DNA of 64,000 bases from Clostridiales bacterium (lineage in GTDB: Bacteria > Bacillota > Clostridia > Oscillospirales > Acutalibacteraceae). Location: NCBI GenBank assembly GCA_019422525.1, contig JAHZDE010000007.1, forward strand, positions 89,388 to 153,387, in the 5' to 3' direction. Each line of letters opens with the position of its first letter. The first letter of the stretch is position 1. Under the pieces are notes generated by a model. It saw nothing but the letters and a program-made list of their open reading frames with translations. It made no database searches and was not told where the DNA came from. The position numbers and the translations under genes were made by a program. Below are positions 1 through 8,449 of this stretch, one piece after another.

Positions 1-221
1 GTATGTTTGAGCCGGTCTCCAGTGTATTGTCCGGATGGCTGTTTTTACATGAAGAAATGACCTGGGAAAAGCTGATGGGATGTGTGGTCATTTTGGGGGC
101 GGTAACGGTAATGGTGTTGGCCGACTTGCGAAGCCAAAAACGTACCCAGGCATTGGGAAAACCAGTGCATTACCACAGTAAATCGGTTGAAAACCCTGTT
201 GAAACAGGTGAAAACCTGTGA
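1..221 (+). CDS. EamA/DMT-family permease, C-terminal fragment
   Basis: Only the last ~72 residues lie in the window; the frame is open to the left edge, so the start is missing. The motif FEPVSSVLSGWLFLHEEMT, followed by a hydrophobic helix (GCVVILGAVTVMVLADL), is the typical last repeat of EamA-domain drug/metabolite exporters: a Pro-containing helix, a short acidic turn, then the final membrane span. After this span comes a hydrophilic ~30-residue tail. The substrate cannot be told from this part. No clear terminator separates it from the next gene, but about 220 bases and a candidate promoter do, so it is probably not co-transcribed with prs. Confidence 0.75.
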   Translation, partial: MFEPVSSVLSGWLFLHEEMTWEKLMGCVVILGAVTVMVLADLRSQKRTQALGKPVHYHSKSVENPVETGENL

Positions 222-343
222 TTAAACTCCTAAAATTGAGAAAAAATGAACTTGTACGGACTTTTTCTTTTACAAAATCCTTTTGAAAACAGGAACCGGA
301 ACCCGGCAGACCTCACAAACTCGACAAAAACTGACTTTTTTGG

Positions 344-372
344 TGGAACTGTCTCGGATTGTATGTTATGAT
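344..372 (+). promoter_or_regulatory. Candidate promoter of the PRPP synthetase gene
   Basis: An extended -10 (TGTTATGAT, hexamer 367-372) lies 70 bases before the prs start. The -35 position (344-349, TGGAAC) is poor, so the extended -10 would have to carry recognition. Seen in sequence; activity is inferred. Confidence 0.35.
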
Positions 373-441
373 AAGTATGTTGTGACGTTCCGGGAATATA
401 TAGAATTCCGGAGAATAAAATTAAAAAGTAAGGAGAACGGT

Positions 442-1593
442 ATGGACAGACAGACGGATGCACAGCTTTTTTTCAGTGAAGGTGACTGTGTGGCTCCTTT
501 AGGGCTAATCCCGTTGGAAGGAGCCCGTGAACTGGGAGAGAAAATTAATGCCCATTTGGTTCGCTGGGCAAAGGAAGCAGGCCGCAATCAGGATAATTTT
601 ATTGTTGAAAGCGAATGCCCCCGTTTTTCCTCCGGTGACGGAAAAGGTTTGATTAAATCTACCGTCCGTGGAGATGATTTGTATTTTATTGTAGATGTGG
701 GAAATTATTCCTGTACCTACAACATGTTTGGCCGCAAAAACTGCATGTCTCCTGATGACCATTTTCAGGACTTGAAGCGACTGATTCAGGCTGCCAGTGG
801 TAAGGCACACCGAATCAATGTCATTATGCCGCTTCTGTATGGTGGCCGTCAGCATCGCCGCAGTTATCGCGAATCTTTGGATTGCGCTGTGATGCTGCAG
901 GAATTGGCTGCTATGGGCGTTTCCAATGTAGTAACATTTGATGCCCATGACCCCCGTGTGCAGAATGCCGTTCCCCTGATGGGATTTGACAATGTGATGC
1001 CCACCTACCAGGTGCTGAAGACTTTGTTCCGCAATGTACCGGATATTTCGCTGACTCGTGACCATTTTATGATCGTCAGCCCTGACGAAGGTGCAATGAA
1101 CCGGAATATGTATTATGCTTCTGTGCTGGGTGTTGATTTGGGTATGTTCTATAAGCGCCGCGACTATTCTCGGATTGTGAATGGCCGTAACCCCATTGTG
1201 GCTCATGAATATCTGGGCTCTTCGGTGGAAGGAAAGGATGTCTTTATCGCCGATGACATTATTTCTTCCGGTGAATCCATGCTGGATATCGCTTATGCAT
1301 TGAAAAAGCAGAACGCCGGCCGGATTTTTGCATATGCAACCTATGCAATCTTCACCAACGGACTGGACGCTTTTGATAAAGCATATGAGATGGGATATAT
1401 TTCCGGCGTGCTGGGCAGCAACCTGACTTATCGTTCTCCTGAGCTTCGGCAGAGAGAATGGTTCTTTGAGGTAGATGTTTCCAAATATATTGCCTACTTT
1501 ATTGCAGCATTGAACCATGATAATTCTGTCAGTACAATCATTGATCCTCATGAAAAAATTGAGCAGCTTTTAAAAGCTCGCGGCCAAAGATAA
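442..1593 (+). CDS. prs: Ribose-phosphate pyrophosphokinase (PRPP synthetase), long clostridial form
   Basis: Makes 5-phosphoribosyl-1-pyrophosphate from ribose 5-phosphate and ATP, the precursor for nucleotides, His, Trp and NAD. The 383-residue protein has the family landmarks in order: GGRQHRR (134-140, counterpart of the YARQDRK ATP loop), DAHD (167-170, the metal-binding DLHA site), YKRR (237-240, catalytic flexible loop) and the PRPP-binding loop DVFIADDIISSGES (266-279). It is ~70 residues longer than the usual ~315, and several motifs deviate, so it belongs to a divergent branch. The start at 442 is chosen because AGGAG (431-435) sits just upstream; an in-frame extension back to 283 has no such site. 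A strong hairpin terminator follows directly. Confidence 0.85.
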   Translation: MDRQTDAQLFFSEGDCVAPLGLIPLEGARELGEKINAHLVRWAKEAGRNQDNFIVESECPRFSSGDGKGLIKSTVRGDDLYFIVDVGNYSCTYNMFGRKNCMSPDDHFQDLKRLIQAASGKAHRINVIMPLLYGGRQHRRSYRESLDCAVMLQELAAMGVSNVVTFDAHDPRVQNAVPLMGFDNVMPTYQVLKTLFRNVPDISLTRDHFMIVSPDEGAMNRNMYYASVLGVDLGMFYKRRDYSRIVNGRNPIVAHEYLGSSVEGKDVFIADDIISSGESMLDIAYALKKQNAGRIFAYATYAIFTNGLDAFDKAYEMGYISGVLGSNLTYRSPELRQREWFFEVDVSKYIAYFIAALNHDNSVSTIIDPHEKIEQLLKARGQR

Positions 1594-1607
1594 ACTTGAT
1601 GTTTTCA

Positions 1608-1654
1608 CAGCCTCTAAATGCCGGCTTTTTCCGGATTTTAGAGGCTGTTTTTTT
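1608..1654 (+). terminator. Rho-independent terminator after prs
   Basis: Inverted repeat CAGCCTCTAAA (1608-1618) with TTTTAGAGGCTG (1636-1647), followed by a T-run. It begins 15 bases after the prs stop. Confidence 0.9.
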
Positions 1655-1745
1655 ATGAGACCCGTGTTTGCATTATAAGGAGATTCGAGGTATAATCAGG
1701 TTATACACAGCAAACTGGACATTTTTTGCAGGAAGGAGGGCCCTG

Positions 1746-2591
1746 ATGCCTGTAGAAGAAGAATGGAACAGCCTGCCGCTGTATGAAAACCGATATGGAG
1801 TTTTTGCTTGTCACCGAAGTCGGGATTTAACATTTCCTCCCCATCTGCATCCTGATTTAGAATTGGTTTTTATCGAAAAGGGGAAAATCCTTTTACAGGA
1901 AGGCGGAAAGGATTATTTGCTGCATCCCGGAGATTGTGCCGTGGTTTTTCCCGGAAGAATTCACAGTTTTGAGACGCAGGGCGAAAGCTGTATGCTGTTA
2001 GCTTTGTGTCCTACTGAAATGGCGGGAGAATTTCGTCGTACACTGTTGCGGTGTATTCCCGATGTTCCGGTAGTGGTAGAAAGAAAACTGCATCCGAATG
2101 TTGGATATGCTATGCGGGGGTTGAGAGAAATCTTTTCGCAGGGTGGTAGCCTTCCCGCGGCAAGAGCCTTTGTGCAATTGATTTTAGCAAGGGTTATCCC
2201 CTGTATGGAAATGAAGGAAAATACAGACACCCCACCCGCAGATTTAACGGCACAGGTTATTGGATGGATTTCGGAGAATTATGCTGAACCGGTTTCTCTG
2301 GATATTCTGGCGGAAAAGCTGCAGGTGAGTAAGTATCGGGTGTCCCGGGTTTTTGGTGAGAAACTGCATACCAGCTTGAGTGAGTATGTAAACCGTCTTC
2401 GCATTGACCATGCACAGGCGCTGCTTCAGGCAACGGAAGAAGATGTCCTGTCCATTTGTCGTGCTTGTGGGTACGAAAACCCCAGAACGTTTAATCGGGA
2501 GTTTAAAAGGATATGCGGCTGCACTCCCAGAGAATATCGTCATAATGCGCAGGCGGCTAAACAGGAATCTGCAGCCTATGAGAGGAAGTAG
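1746..2591 (+). CDS. AraC-family transcriptional regulator with cupin sensor domain
   Basis: A 281-residue regulator. Residues ~15-85 form an AraC-type cupin (HLHPDLELVFIEKG ... HPGDCAVVFPGRIHSF), the usual small-molecule sensor. Residues ~175-266 form two helix-turn-helix motifs (LAEKLQVSKYRVSRVFGE and the AraC signature around ICRACGYENPRTFNREFKR). The start at 1746 is fixed by GGAAGGAGGG at 1731-1740; a longer frame from 1668 lacks a site. It is followed three bases later by a MarR gene, so the two are probably one transcript. The target is unknown: neighbouring genes are a PRPP synthetase and a cysteine synthase, neither an obvious sugar target. Confidence 0.85.
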   Translation: MPVEEEWNSLPLYENRYGVFACHRSRDLTFPPHLHPDLELVFIEKGKILLQEGGKDYLLHPGDCAVVFPGRIHSFETQGESCMLLALCPTEMAGEFRRTLLRCIPDVPVVVERKLHPNVGYAMRGLREIFSQGGSLPAARAFVQLILARVIPCMEMKENTDTPPADLTAQVIGWISENYAEPVSLDILAEKLQVSKYRVSRVFGEKLHTSLSEYVNRLRIDHAQALLQATEEDVLSICRACGYENPRTFNREFKRICGCTPREYRHNAQAAKQESAAYERK

Positions 2592-2594
2592 AAT

Positions 2595-3053
2595 ATGGGT
2601 CAGGAAAAAATTATGAACCAGTTTCTGGTGGAAGTGTTCCACGAAGTCCTTCGCAGAGAAGATGCGGCGATCTCATCGGGAGGATTCCCCAACCTTTCAT
2701 CTCGTGAAATCCATGTGATTGAAGCAGTGTGCCGCGCACAGGAACGAGGGGAAAATGAGAATAGCAGTGCGGAAATTGCCAGAAGCCTTGGAGTAACGGC
2801 AGGAACTTTGTCGGCGGCAGTAAAGGTGCTGGAAAGAAAAGGGTATTTGTATCGTCGCAGAGATGACAGGGATAAACGAATTGTTCGGCTCATGGTCACC
2901 GAAGAAGGAAGGGAAGCAAACCGCTTTCACGAAGAATTTCATCAGAAGATGATAAAGGCAGTACTGGAAGTCCTGACTCCGGAAGAAGCAGCTGTGTTTG
3001 CAAAATCATTGGAGGCAATTGCTGGATTTTTCCGGCGTGATTCTGCTACATAA
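2595..3053 (+). CDS. MarR-family transcriptional regulator
   Basis: A 152-residue winged-helix protein: dimerisation helices at both ends, recognition region NSSAEIARSLGVTAGTLSA (about 57-75) and wing YLYRRRDDRDKRIVRLMVT. The D-x-R-D-x-R wing is the MarR hallmark. The ATG follows a GAGGAAG site inside the end of the AraC gene, and the four-base gap suggests translational coupling. Fatty-acid regulators (FabT type) and efflux regulators share this fold; no fab genes or efflux pump stand directly next to it, so the regulon is not assigned. Confidence 0.82.
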   Translation: MGQEKIMNQFLVEVFHEVLRREDAAISSGGFPNLSSREIHVIEAVCRAQERGENENSSAEIARSLGVTAGTLSAAVKVLERKGYLYRRRDDRDKRIVRLMVTEEGREANRFHEEFHQKMIKAVLEVLTPEEAAVFAKSLEAIAGFFRRDSAT

Positions 3054-3082
3054 AAGAGCTTACGGGTAAACGAAAAGGAAAG

Positions 3083-3133
3083 GGGCTAAATAGCCCGATA
3101 AAATCGTATAGTATATCTATTATGGGAGATATA
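3083..3133. promoter_or_regulatory. Two inverted repeats in the MarR-cysK gap
   Basis: GGGCTA-AA-TAGCCC (3083-3096) is a perfect inverted repeat whose two-base loop is too small for a good RNA hairpin, so it looks more like an operator. TATATCT (3112-3118) and AGATATA (3127-3133) form a second, eight-base-spaced repeat just before cysK. They could bind the adjacent MarR protein or a cysteine-responsive repressor; this is inference. Confidence 0.35.
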
Positions 3134-3159
3134 TTTTGAGAGAAAGGCGGTTAGATACC

Positions 3160-4092
3160 ATGCTTTATAAAAGTTTGCCGGAATTGATTGGAAATACTCC
3201 GCTTCTGGAATTGGGAAGATATAGTGCAGCGTGTGGACTGAAGGTGCCGGTGTTAGCCAAACTGGAAGCCTTTAATCCAGCTGGAAGTGTGAAAGACCGA
3301 GTAGGGCTGAACATGATTTTGGACGCAGAAGAAAAGGGCCTGTTGAAGGAGGGTTCCGTGATTATTGAGCCTACCAGTGGAAACACAGGAATCGGCTTGG
3401 CTTGTGTGGCGGCCTCCAGAGGGTATCAGGTGATTTTGACTATGCCCGAGACGATGAGTGTAGAGCGCCGGAAGCTGTTAGCTGCTTATGGAGCAAAACT
3501 GGTGTTAACACCCGGAGAAAAGGGAATGCAGGGGGCTGTGGAAAAAGCCCAGGAGCTGGTACGGGAAATTCCCGGTGCGATTCTTGCAGGGCAGTTTGAT
3601 AATCCGGCCAACCCCCAGGCTCATGAAAAAACTACCGGCCCTGAAATCTGGAAGGATACCGAGGGCCATGTGGACATTTTTGTGGCTGGAATTGGTACAG
3701 GTGGAACACTGAGCGGTGTGGGTACATATTTGAAAAAACAGAATCCTGCAGTCCAGGTGATTGGCATAGAGCCAGAGGATTCACCGCTGTTGAGCCGTGG
3801 CGTTGCTGGCCCTCACGGATTGCAGGGGCTTGGAGCGAATTTTGTTCCGAAAAACTTTCATGCGCAGGTGTGTGACCGGCTGATAACCGTTACAACGGAA
3901 AATGCTTATGAAGCATGCCGGAAACTGGCCAAAACCGAAGGATTTTTGGCGGGAATCAGCTCCGGTGCAGCTCTTTGGGCGGCAACCGTTGTGGCAGGCG
4001 AGGCCGAAAATGAAGGAAAACATGTGGTGGTTTTGCTGCCGGATACTGGCGAACGATATTTGTCTACTCCTCTTTTTAGCGAAGAATCATAA
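3160..4092 (+). CDS. cysK: Cysteine synthase (O-acetylserine sulfhydrylase)
   Basis: PLP enzyme that converts O-acetylserine and sulfide to cysteine in the cytoplasm. The 310-residue protein has the PLP lysine in NPAGSVKDR (K45), the substrate loop PTSGNTG (71-77), the phosphate-binding GTGGTLSG, and the late SSGAA motif. Its length is that of CysK/CysM. ATG 3160 is preferred over an in-frame TTG at 3136 because GAAAGGCGG lies ~10 bases upstream and the N-terminus then matches the family (LPELIGNTPLLEL). It has no serine acetyltransferase neighbour. Two inverted repeats lie directly upstream. Confidence 0.93.
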   Translation: MLYKSLPELIGNTPLLELGRYSAACGLKVPVLAKLEAFNPAGSVKDRVGLNMILDAEEKGLLKEGSVIIEPTSGNTGIGLACVAASRGYQVILTMPETMSVERRKLLAAYGAKLVLTPGEKGMQGAVEKAQELVREIPGAILAGQFDNPANPQAHEKTTGPEIWKDTEGHVDIFVAGIGTGGTLSGVGTYLKKQNPAVQVIGIEPEDSPLLSRGVAGPHGLQGLGANFVPKNFHAQVCDRLITVTTENAYEACRKLAKTEGFLAGISSGAALWAATVVAGEAENEGKHVVVLLPDTGERYLSTPLFSEES

Positions 4093-4135
4093 AATATGCG
4101 CTCGGTGGATTGTTTCCCCGGGCGTATTTCTTTTT
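4093..4135 (+). terminator. Probable terminator after cysK
   Basis: Imperfect stem AATATGCGCTCGG against CCGGGCGTATT, followed by TTTCTTTTTC. The stem needs a bulge, so it is weaker than the other terminators in the window. Confidence 0.45.
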
Positions 4136-4241
4136 CAGAATTTTCTCGAAGAACTTCACCAGATAGTATAGATTTATTCACAAAAGACCGTTATACTGTT
4201 ACTAAAATATATATCCTTTGGGCGGCAACGGAGGTTAGAAA

Positions 4242-4943
4242 ATGGCTTTTGTAGAATTTAAAAATGTAACCAAGTACTACCAAATGGGCGGACAAAGGAT
4301 TGCTGCTGCTGATGGTGTAAATTTTGAGGTGGAACAAGGGGAATTTGTCGTCATAGTGGGTCCCAGTGGCGCCGGCAAAACAACGGTTTTGAATATTTTG
4401 GGTGGGATTGATACCTGTTCTGGCGGAAAGATTTTTTTGGATGGGGAAGAAGTCAGCGCCTATTCTCCCAAAAAGCTGACAGAATACCGTCGATATGATG
4501 TAGGCTTTGTATTTCAGTTTTATAATCTGGTACAAAATCTGACTGCATTGGAAAATGTAGAATTAGCTTCCCAAATTTGCCGGAATCCCATGGATGCAGA
4601 AGAAGCCCTGCGCCTGGTTGGACTGGAAGAACGAATGAAAAATTTTCCCTCTCAGCTTTCCGGCGGTGAACAGCAGCGGGTAGCCATTGCTCGTGCGTTG
4701 GCCAAAAACCCCAAGCTGCTGCTGTGTGATGAGCCTACCGGTGCTTTGGACTATGTAACGGGAAAAAATATTTTAAAATTGCTGCAGGATACTTGCCGGA
4801 ATACCGGAAAGACCGTCATTGTCATTACCCATAACCAAGCGTTTACGGCTATGGCTGATCGTGTTATTCGTATCAAAAGTGGGCGTGTGCTGGAAATGAC
4901 CCGAAACGAAGCGCCGCTTCCCGCAGAAAGGATTGAGTGGTAA
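4242..4943 (+). CDS. ABC transporter ATP-binding protein (MacB/LolD type)
   Basis: A 233-residue ATPase with Walker A GPSGAGKTT (40-48), Q-loop FQFYNL, signature LSGGEQQR (139-146) and Walker B LLLCDEPTGALD (~159-170). The EPTGALD variant is typical of the MacB/LolD/FtsE-like exporters that power mechanotransmission rather than importers. GGAGG precedes the ATG. Its stop codon overlaps the ATG of the permease gene by one base, so the two are translationally coupled. The partner is an FtsX-domain permease with a huge extracytoplasmic loop. Antimicrobial peptide or lipid handling is the usual role of such pairs; no two-component system is adjacent to support this. Confidence 0.9.
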   Translation: MAFVEFKNVTKYYQMGGQRIAAADGVNFEVEQGEFVVIVGPSGAGKTTVLNILGGIDTCSGGKIFLDGEEVSAYSPKKLTEYRRYDVGFVFQFYNLVQNLTALENVELASQICRNPMDAEEALRLVGLEERMKNFPSQLSGGEQQRVAIARALAKNPKLLLCDEPTGALDYVTGKNILKLLQDTCRNTGKTVIVITHNQAFTAMADRVIRIKSGRVLEMTRNEAPLPAERIEW

Positions 4944-7900
4944 TGGCAAAAAGGAAACGGGGCATTTCGGCAGCATCAAAGGATATGCTGCGAGCTGTGT
5001 GGAAGTCCAGAAGCCGGTTTTTGGCCATTTTCGGGATTGTCGCATTGGGAGCTGGATTTTTCTGTGGATTGCTTTCTTGTGGACCCGATATGCGAGATAC
5101 GGTAGATCGGTATGCAGACGAGTCCAATATGATGGATATTCAGATTTTATCTACACTGGGCTTAACGGATGATGATGTGAAGGCAATTCAAGAAGTGGAA
5201 GGCATTACGGGGGTGATGCCTGGGTATCAGCTGGATGCTTCGGCGGTTTTGGACGGAAAAGAGCTCTCCACCCGCTTTCACAGTCTGCCGGAGGACATTT
5301 CGGAAGATAATGAGGACTATATCAATCATCCTGTTTTGCTGGAAGGCCGGTGGCCTCAGGCGGATAATGAGTGTGTATTGGGAACCAGACAGGCGGAGGA
5401 AATGGATGAGTCTCCTGTAGGAAAGACCATCACAGTCCAGCAGGAGGATAGCGAAAATGGCGGCCTGAAAGAAACAGAGCTTAAAGTAGTGGGGCTGGTC
5501 AAATCGGCCTATTATGTATCATTTACCATTGGTTCCACCGCAGTGGGAAACGGACAGCTGGATATGTATGCTTATGTGCCGCAAAGCGCCTTTGACCAAG
5601 AGGCATATACAGAAATTTTTGCCACAGTGGCTGATACCAAGCAGCTGAATTCCTTCGAGAGTGATTATGACGAAGTCGTGGATAAGGTGCAGGAACGCTT
5701 GGAAGAGTTGGGCGAAGAGCGCACCGTGGCACGAACCAATGAGGTAAAGGGCGACGCACAAAAGGAATTGGATGATGCTCAGCAAGAGCTGGATGAAAAA
5801 AAATCGGAAGCCCAGTCACAGTTATCAGAGGCCGAGCAAAAGCTGAAAGACAGCGAACAACAACTGAAAGACGGAAAACAACAGCTGGAAGATGGAAAGA
5901 AAGCTCTGGAAGACGGAAAACAGGAATTGGAAGCTTCTCAGGAGGAACTGGACAAAGGGCAGGACGAACTGACACAAGCCCAATGGGAACTGCGTTGGGG
6001 ACAGTATCAATATGATAATCAGCTGCAATCATTTAATGACAAGAAACAACAAGCCGAGGAGAAGTTTGAAGATGCCCGGAAAGAAATAGAAGAAAATCGC
6101 CAGACTTTGGAAGACGGAAAAGAAAAACTTGCTTTGGCGCAGGCTGCTTTGACAGAAACCGAAAACTGGATTGATACTTTGGAAGAGCAGATTCAAAGTC
6201 TGGAAGATGCGGGAATGACCGACCAGGCCGAATCCCTTCGGCAAACCTTGGAGAAGGCGAAGGAAACCTGGAATCAGGCCAATGATGAAGTCCAGACCCA
6301 ACAGAAAACAGTAGAAGAGGGCGAGGCTGCACTGGCCCAGGGAGAAAAAGAACTGGCTGAACAGGAAGCTTCGGCAAATGCTCAATTGGAAGACGGGCAG
6401 AAACAGTTAGATGCGGCAGCAGCAGAGCTGGAAGACGGTCAGGCGGAAATTGACGCAAATCAAAAGAAGCTGGACGATGGTCAAGCAGAAATTGATGCCG
6501 GCTGGGAAGAATTGAAAGCCAACGAAAAACAGCTGGAAGACTCTGAAAAAGAGATTGAAGAAGGCGAAAAACAGCTGGAAGAAGGCAAGGCCGAGTATGA
6601 AAGCCAAAAAGCCGCTGCAGATAAAGAATTACAGGAAGCACAGAACAAAATAGATGACGCTCAGCAGGAAATTAACGATATTGAAACCGCACAATGGTAT
6701 GTATTGGACCGGGGCGCCAATATGGGATTTGTCAGCTTTAAAAATGACGCCAACCGTATGGATGCTTTATCTACCGTATTCCCGGTAATATTCTTTTTGG
6801 TAGCCGCGTTGGTAGCATTGACAACGATGACCCGTATGGTAGAAGAAGAGCGGGTGATTATCGGTACTTATAAGGCACTGGGATATACGAAAGGCAGAAT
6901 TGCTTTTAAATATCTGTTCTATGCAGGAACAGCTACCCTGTTGGGCTGTCTGATAGGACCGTTGATTGGTTTCCAGGTATTGCCGCAAGTGGTTTGGTCG
7001 GCATATCAGATTGTCTATTCCGGACCGAATATGATTCCGCCTTATCGGGTTGGATATGCTTTGATTTCGGTAGCGGTGCTGCTCGTATGTACGATGGGCG
7101 CTACCTTCTCTGCCTGCTGGAGTGCTCTGCGGGAAGTTCCGGCATCTCTGATGCTGCCCAAGTCTCCTAAGGCCGGAAAGCGGATTTTGTTGGAGCGGGT
7201 GACCCCTATTTGGAAGCGGCTTTCCTTTACCCATAAGGTAACGGCACGCAACCTGTTCCTCTATAAACGCCGCTTGATTATGACAATGGCTGGAATTGCG
7301 GGATGTACAGCACTTCTGGTAACCGGATTTGGCGTGCGGGATTCTATTTCAGATATTCTGGACATTCAATATGGGCAGCTGTATCGATATGATACAACGG
7401 TGACTTTGGAAGATGATACCCAGCCAGATGAAGTGAAAAGCCTGATGGATGATTGGCTGGAAGAACCAGTATTTGCGGTGCAGCAGGCAGGTGAAGTAAC
7501 GGACTCCAGTGGAGATACCGTGAGTATTTATGTACAGTCCCCACAAGACAGTCAAGCCTTTACCGAACTGGTGGATTTTCGTACCCGGTCCGGGCATGAT
7601 CCGGTAGCTTTTGACGATGACAGTGTAATAGTAAGTGAAAAGCTTTCTCAAATTACCGGAGCCGGAGTAGGGGATACGCTGCGGGTAAAAGTAGGAGACC
7701 GTTGGAGGGATGTTACGGTAACGGGCGTTTGCGAGCAGTACGTATACCATTATATTTACATGGGCCCGCAGATTTATGAAGATACTTTTGGCAGACAAGA
7801 GATCAATCAGGTTCTGGGCATTTTTACCGGAGACGACAGGGAAGCTGCTTCTCATGAGTTGCTGCAGAATAAACATGTTACGCTGGTTTCCTTTACAGAA

Positions 7901-8338
7901 GATACGCGGGAAACTTTTGGGGATATGTTGCAGAGTATGAATTATGTGGTACTAATTTTGATTTTCTGTGCCGGAATGTTGGCTTTCATTGTGCTGTATA
8001 ACCTGACAAATATTAACGTTACAGAGCGGCAGCGGGAAATTGCCACCATTAAGGTGCTGGGATTTTATGATAGGGAAGTCAGTATGTATGTATATCGGGA
8101 AACGATCATGCTGACATTGCTGGGATGTCTGGTAGGATTGCTGTTGGGAATTGTACTGCATATATTCGTCATCAATACAGTAGAGGTGGATATGGTAATG
8201 TTTGGACGTACCATTAAACCACTGAGCTATGTGTGGTCATTCCTTCTGACAATGCTGTTCTCTGTGCTGGTAAATCTGGTAATGGAGAGAAAGCTGAGAA
8301 AAATCAGTATGGTAGAGTCCCTGAAGTCTGTAGATTGA
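4943..8338 (+). CDS. FtsX/MacB-type ABC permease with long coiled-coil loop
   Basis: A 1131-residue membrane protein. One membrane helix lies near residues 20-42. A large outside region contains a predicted coiled coil at about 250-583, built from Glu/Lys/Gln-rich heptads with recurring EDGK/DGQ units. A first FtsX domain follows (about 605-740, several helices), then a second external domain and a second FtsX domain (~1000-1131). This is the two-FtsX layout of MacB/YtrF-like permeases, with an unusually long coiled coil that could reach through the peptidoglycan. ATG 4943 overlaps the ATPase stop; a GTG six bases earlier is possible. A strong terminator follows. The substrate is unknown. Confidence 0.85.
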   Translation: MAKRKRGISAASKDMLRAVWKSRSRFLAIFGIVALGAGFFCGLLSCGPDMRDTVDRYADESNMMDIQILSTLGLTDDDVKAIQEVEGITGVMPGYQLDASAVLDGKELSTRFHSLPEDISEDNEDYINHPVLLEGRWPQADNECVLGTRQAEEMDESPVGKTITVQQEDSENGGLKETELKVVGLVKSAYYVSFTIGSTAVGNGQLDMYAYVPQSAFDQEAYTEIFATVADTKQLNSFESDYDEVVDKVQERLEELGEERTVARTNEVKGDAQKELDDAQQELDEKKSEAQSQLSEAEQKLKDSEQQLKDGKQQLEDGKKALEDGKQELEASQEELDKGQDELTQAQWELRWGQYQYDNQLQSFNDKKQQAEEKFEDARKEIEENRQTLEDGKEKLALAQAALTETENWIDTLEEQIQSLEDAGMTDQAESLRQTLEKAKETWNQANDEVQTQQKTVEEGEAALAQGEKELAEQEASANAQLEDGQKQLDAAAAELEDGQAEIDANQKKLDDGQAEIDAGWEELKANEKQLEDSEKEIEEGEKQLEEGKAEYESQKAAADKELQEAQNKIDDAQQEINDIETAQWYVLDRGANMGFVSFKNDANRMDALSTVFPVIFFLVAALVALTTMTRMVEEERVIIGTYKALGYTKGRIAFKYLFYAGTATLLGCLIGPLIGFQVLPQVVWSAYQIVYSGPNMIPPYRVGYALISVAVLLVCTMGATFSACWSALREVPASLMLPKSPKAGKRILLERVTPIWKRLSFTHKVTARNLFLYKRRLIMTMAGIAGCTALLVTGFGVRDSISDILDIQYGQLYRYDTTVTLEDDTQPDEVKSLMDDWLEEPVFAVQQAGEVTDSSGDTVSIYVQSPQDSQAFTELVDFRTRSGHDPVAFDDDSVIVSEKLSQITGAGVGDTLRVKVGDRWRDVTVTGVCEQYVYHYIYMGPQIYEDTFGRQEINQVLGIFTGDDREAASHELLQNKHVTLVSFTEDTRETFGDMLQSMNYVVLILIFCAGMLAFIVLYNLTNINVTERQREIATIKVLGFYDREVSMYVYRETIMLTLLGCLVGLLLGIVLHIFVINTVEVDMVMFGRTIKPLSYVWSFLLTMLFSVLVNLVMERKLRKISMVESLKSVD

Positions 8339-8362
8339 TTGAAAAGTGAAAATAACCAAATT

Positions 8363-8403
8363 AAAAGGAATCAGCCACCCATCATGGGTGGCTGATTCCT
8401 TTT
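8363..8403. terminator. Bidirectional terminator between the ABC exporter and the GH127 gene
   Basis: A near-perfect 20-base inverted repeat (AAAAGGAATCAGCCACCCAT and its complement) with A-run and T-run flanks serves both converging genes. Confidence 0.92.
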
Positions 8404-8449
8404 GGGATTATATATGATTTAGAAGGAAAGATCAATTCAGAAGAAAAGA

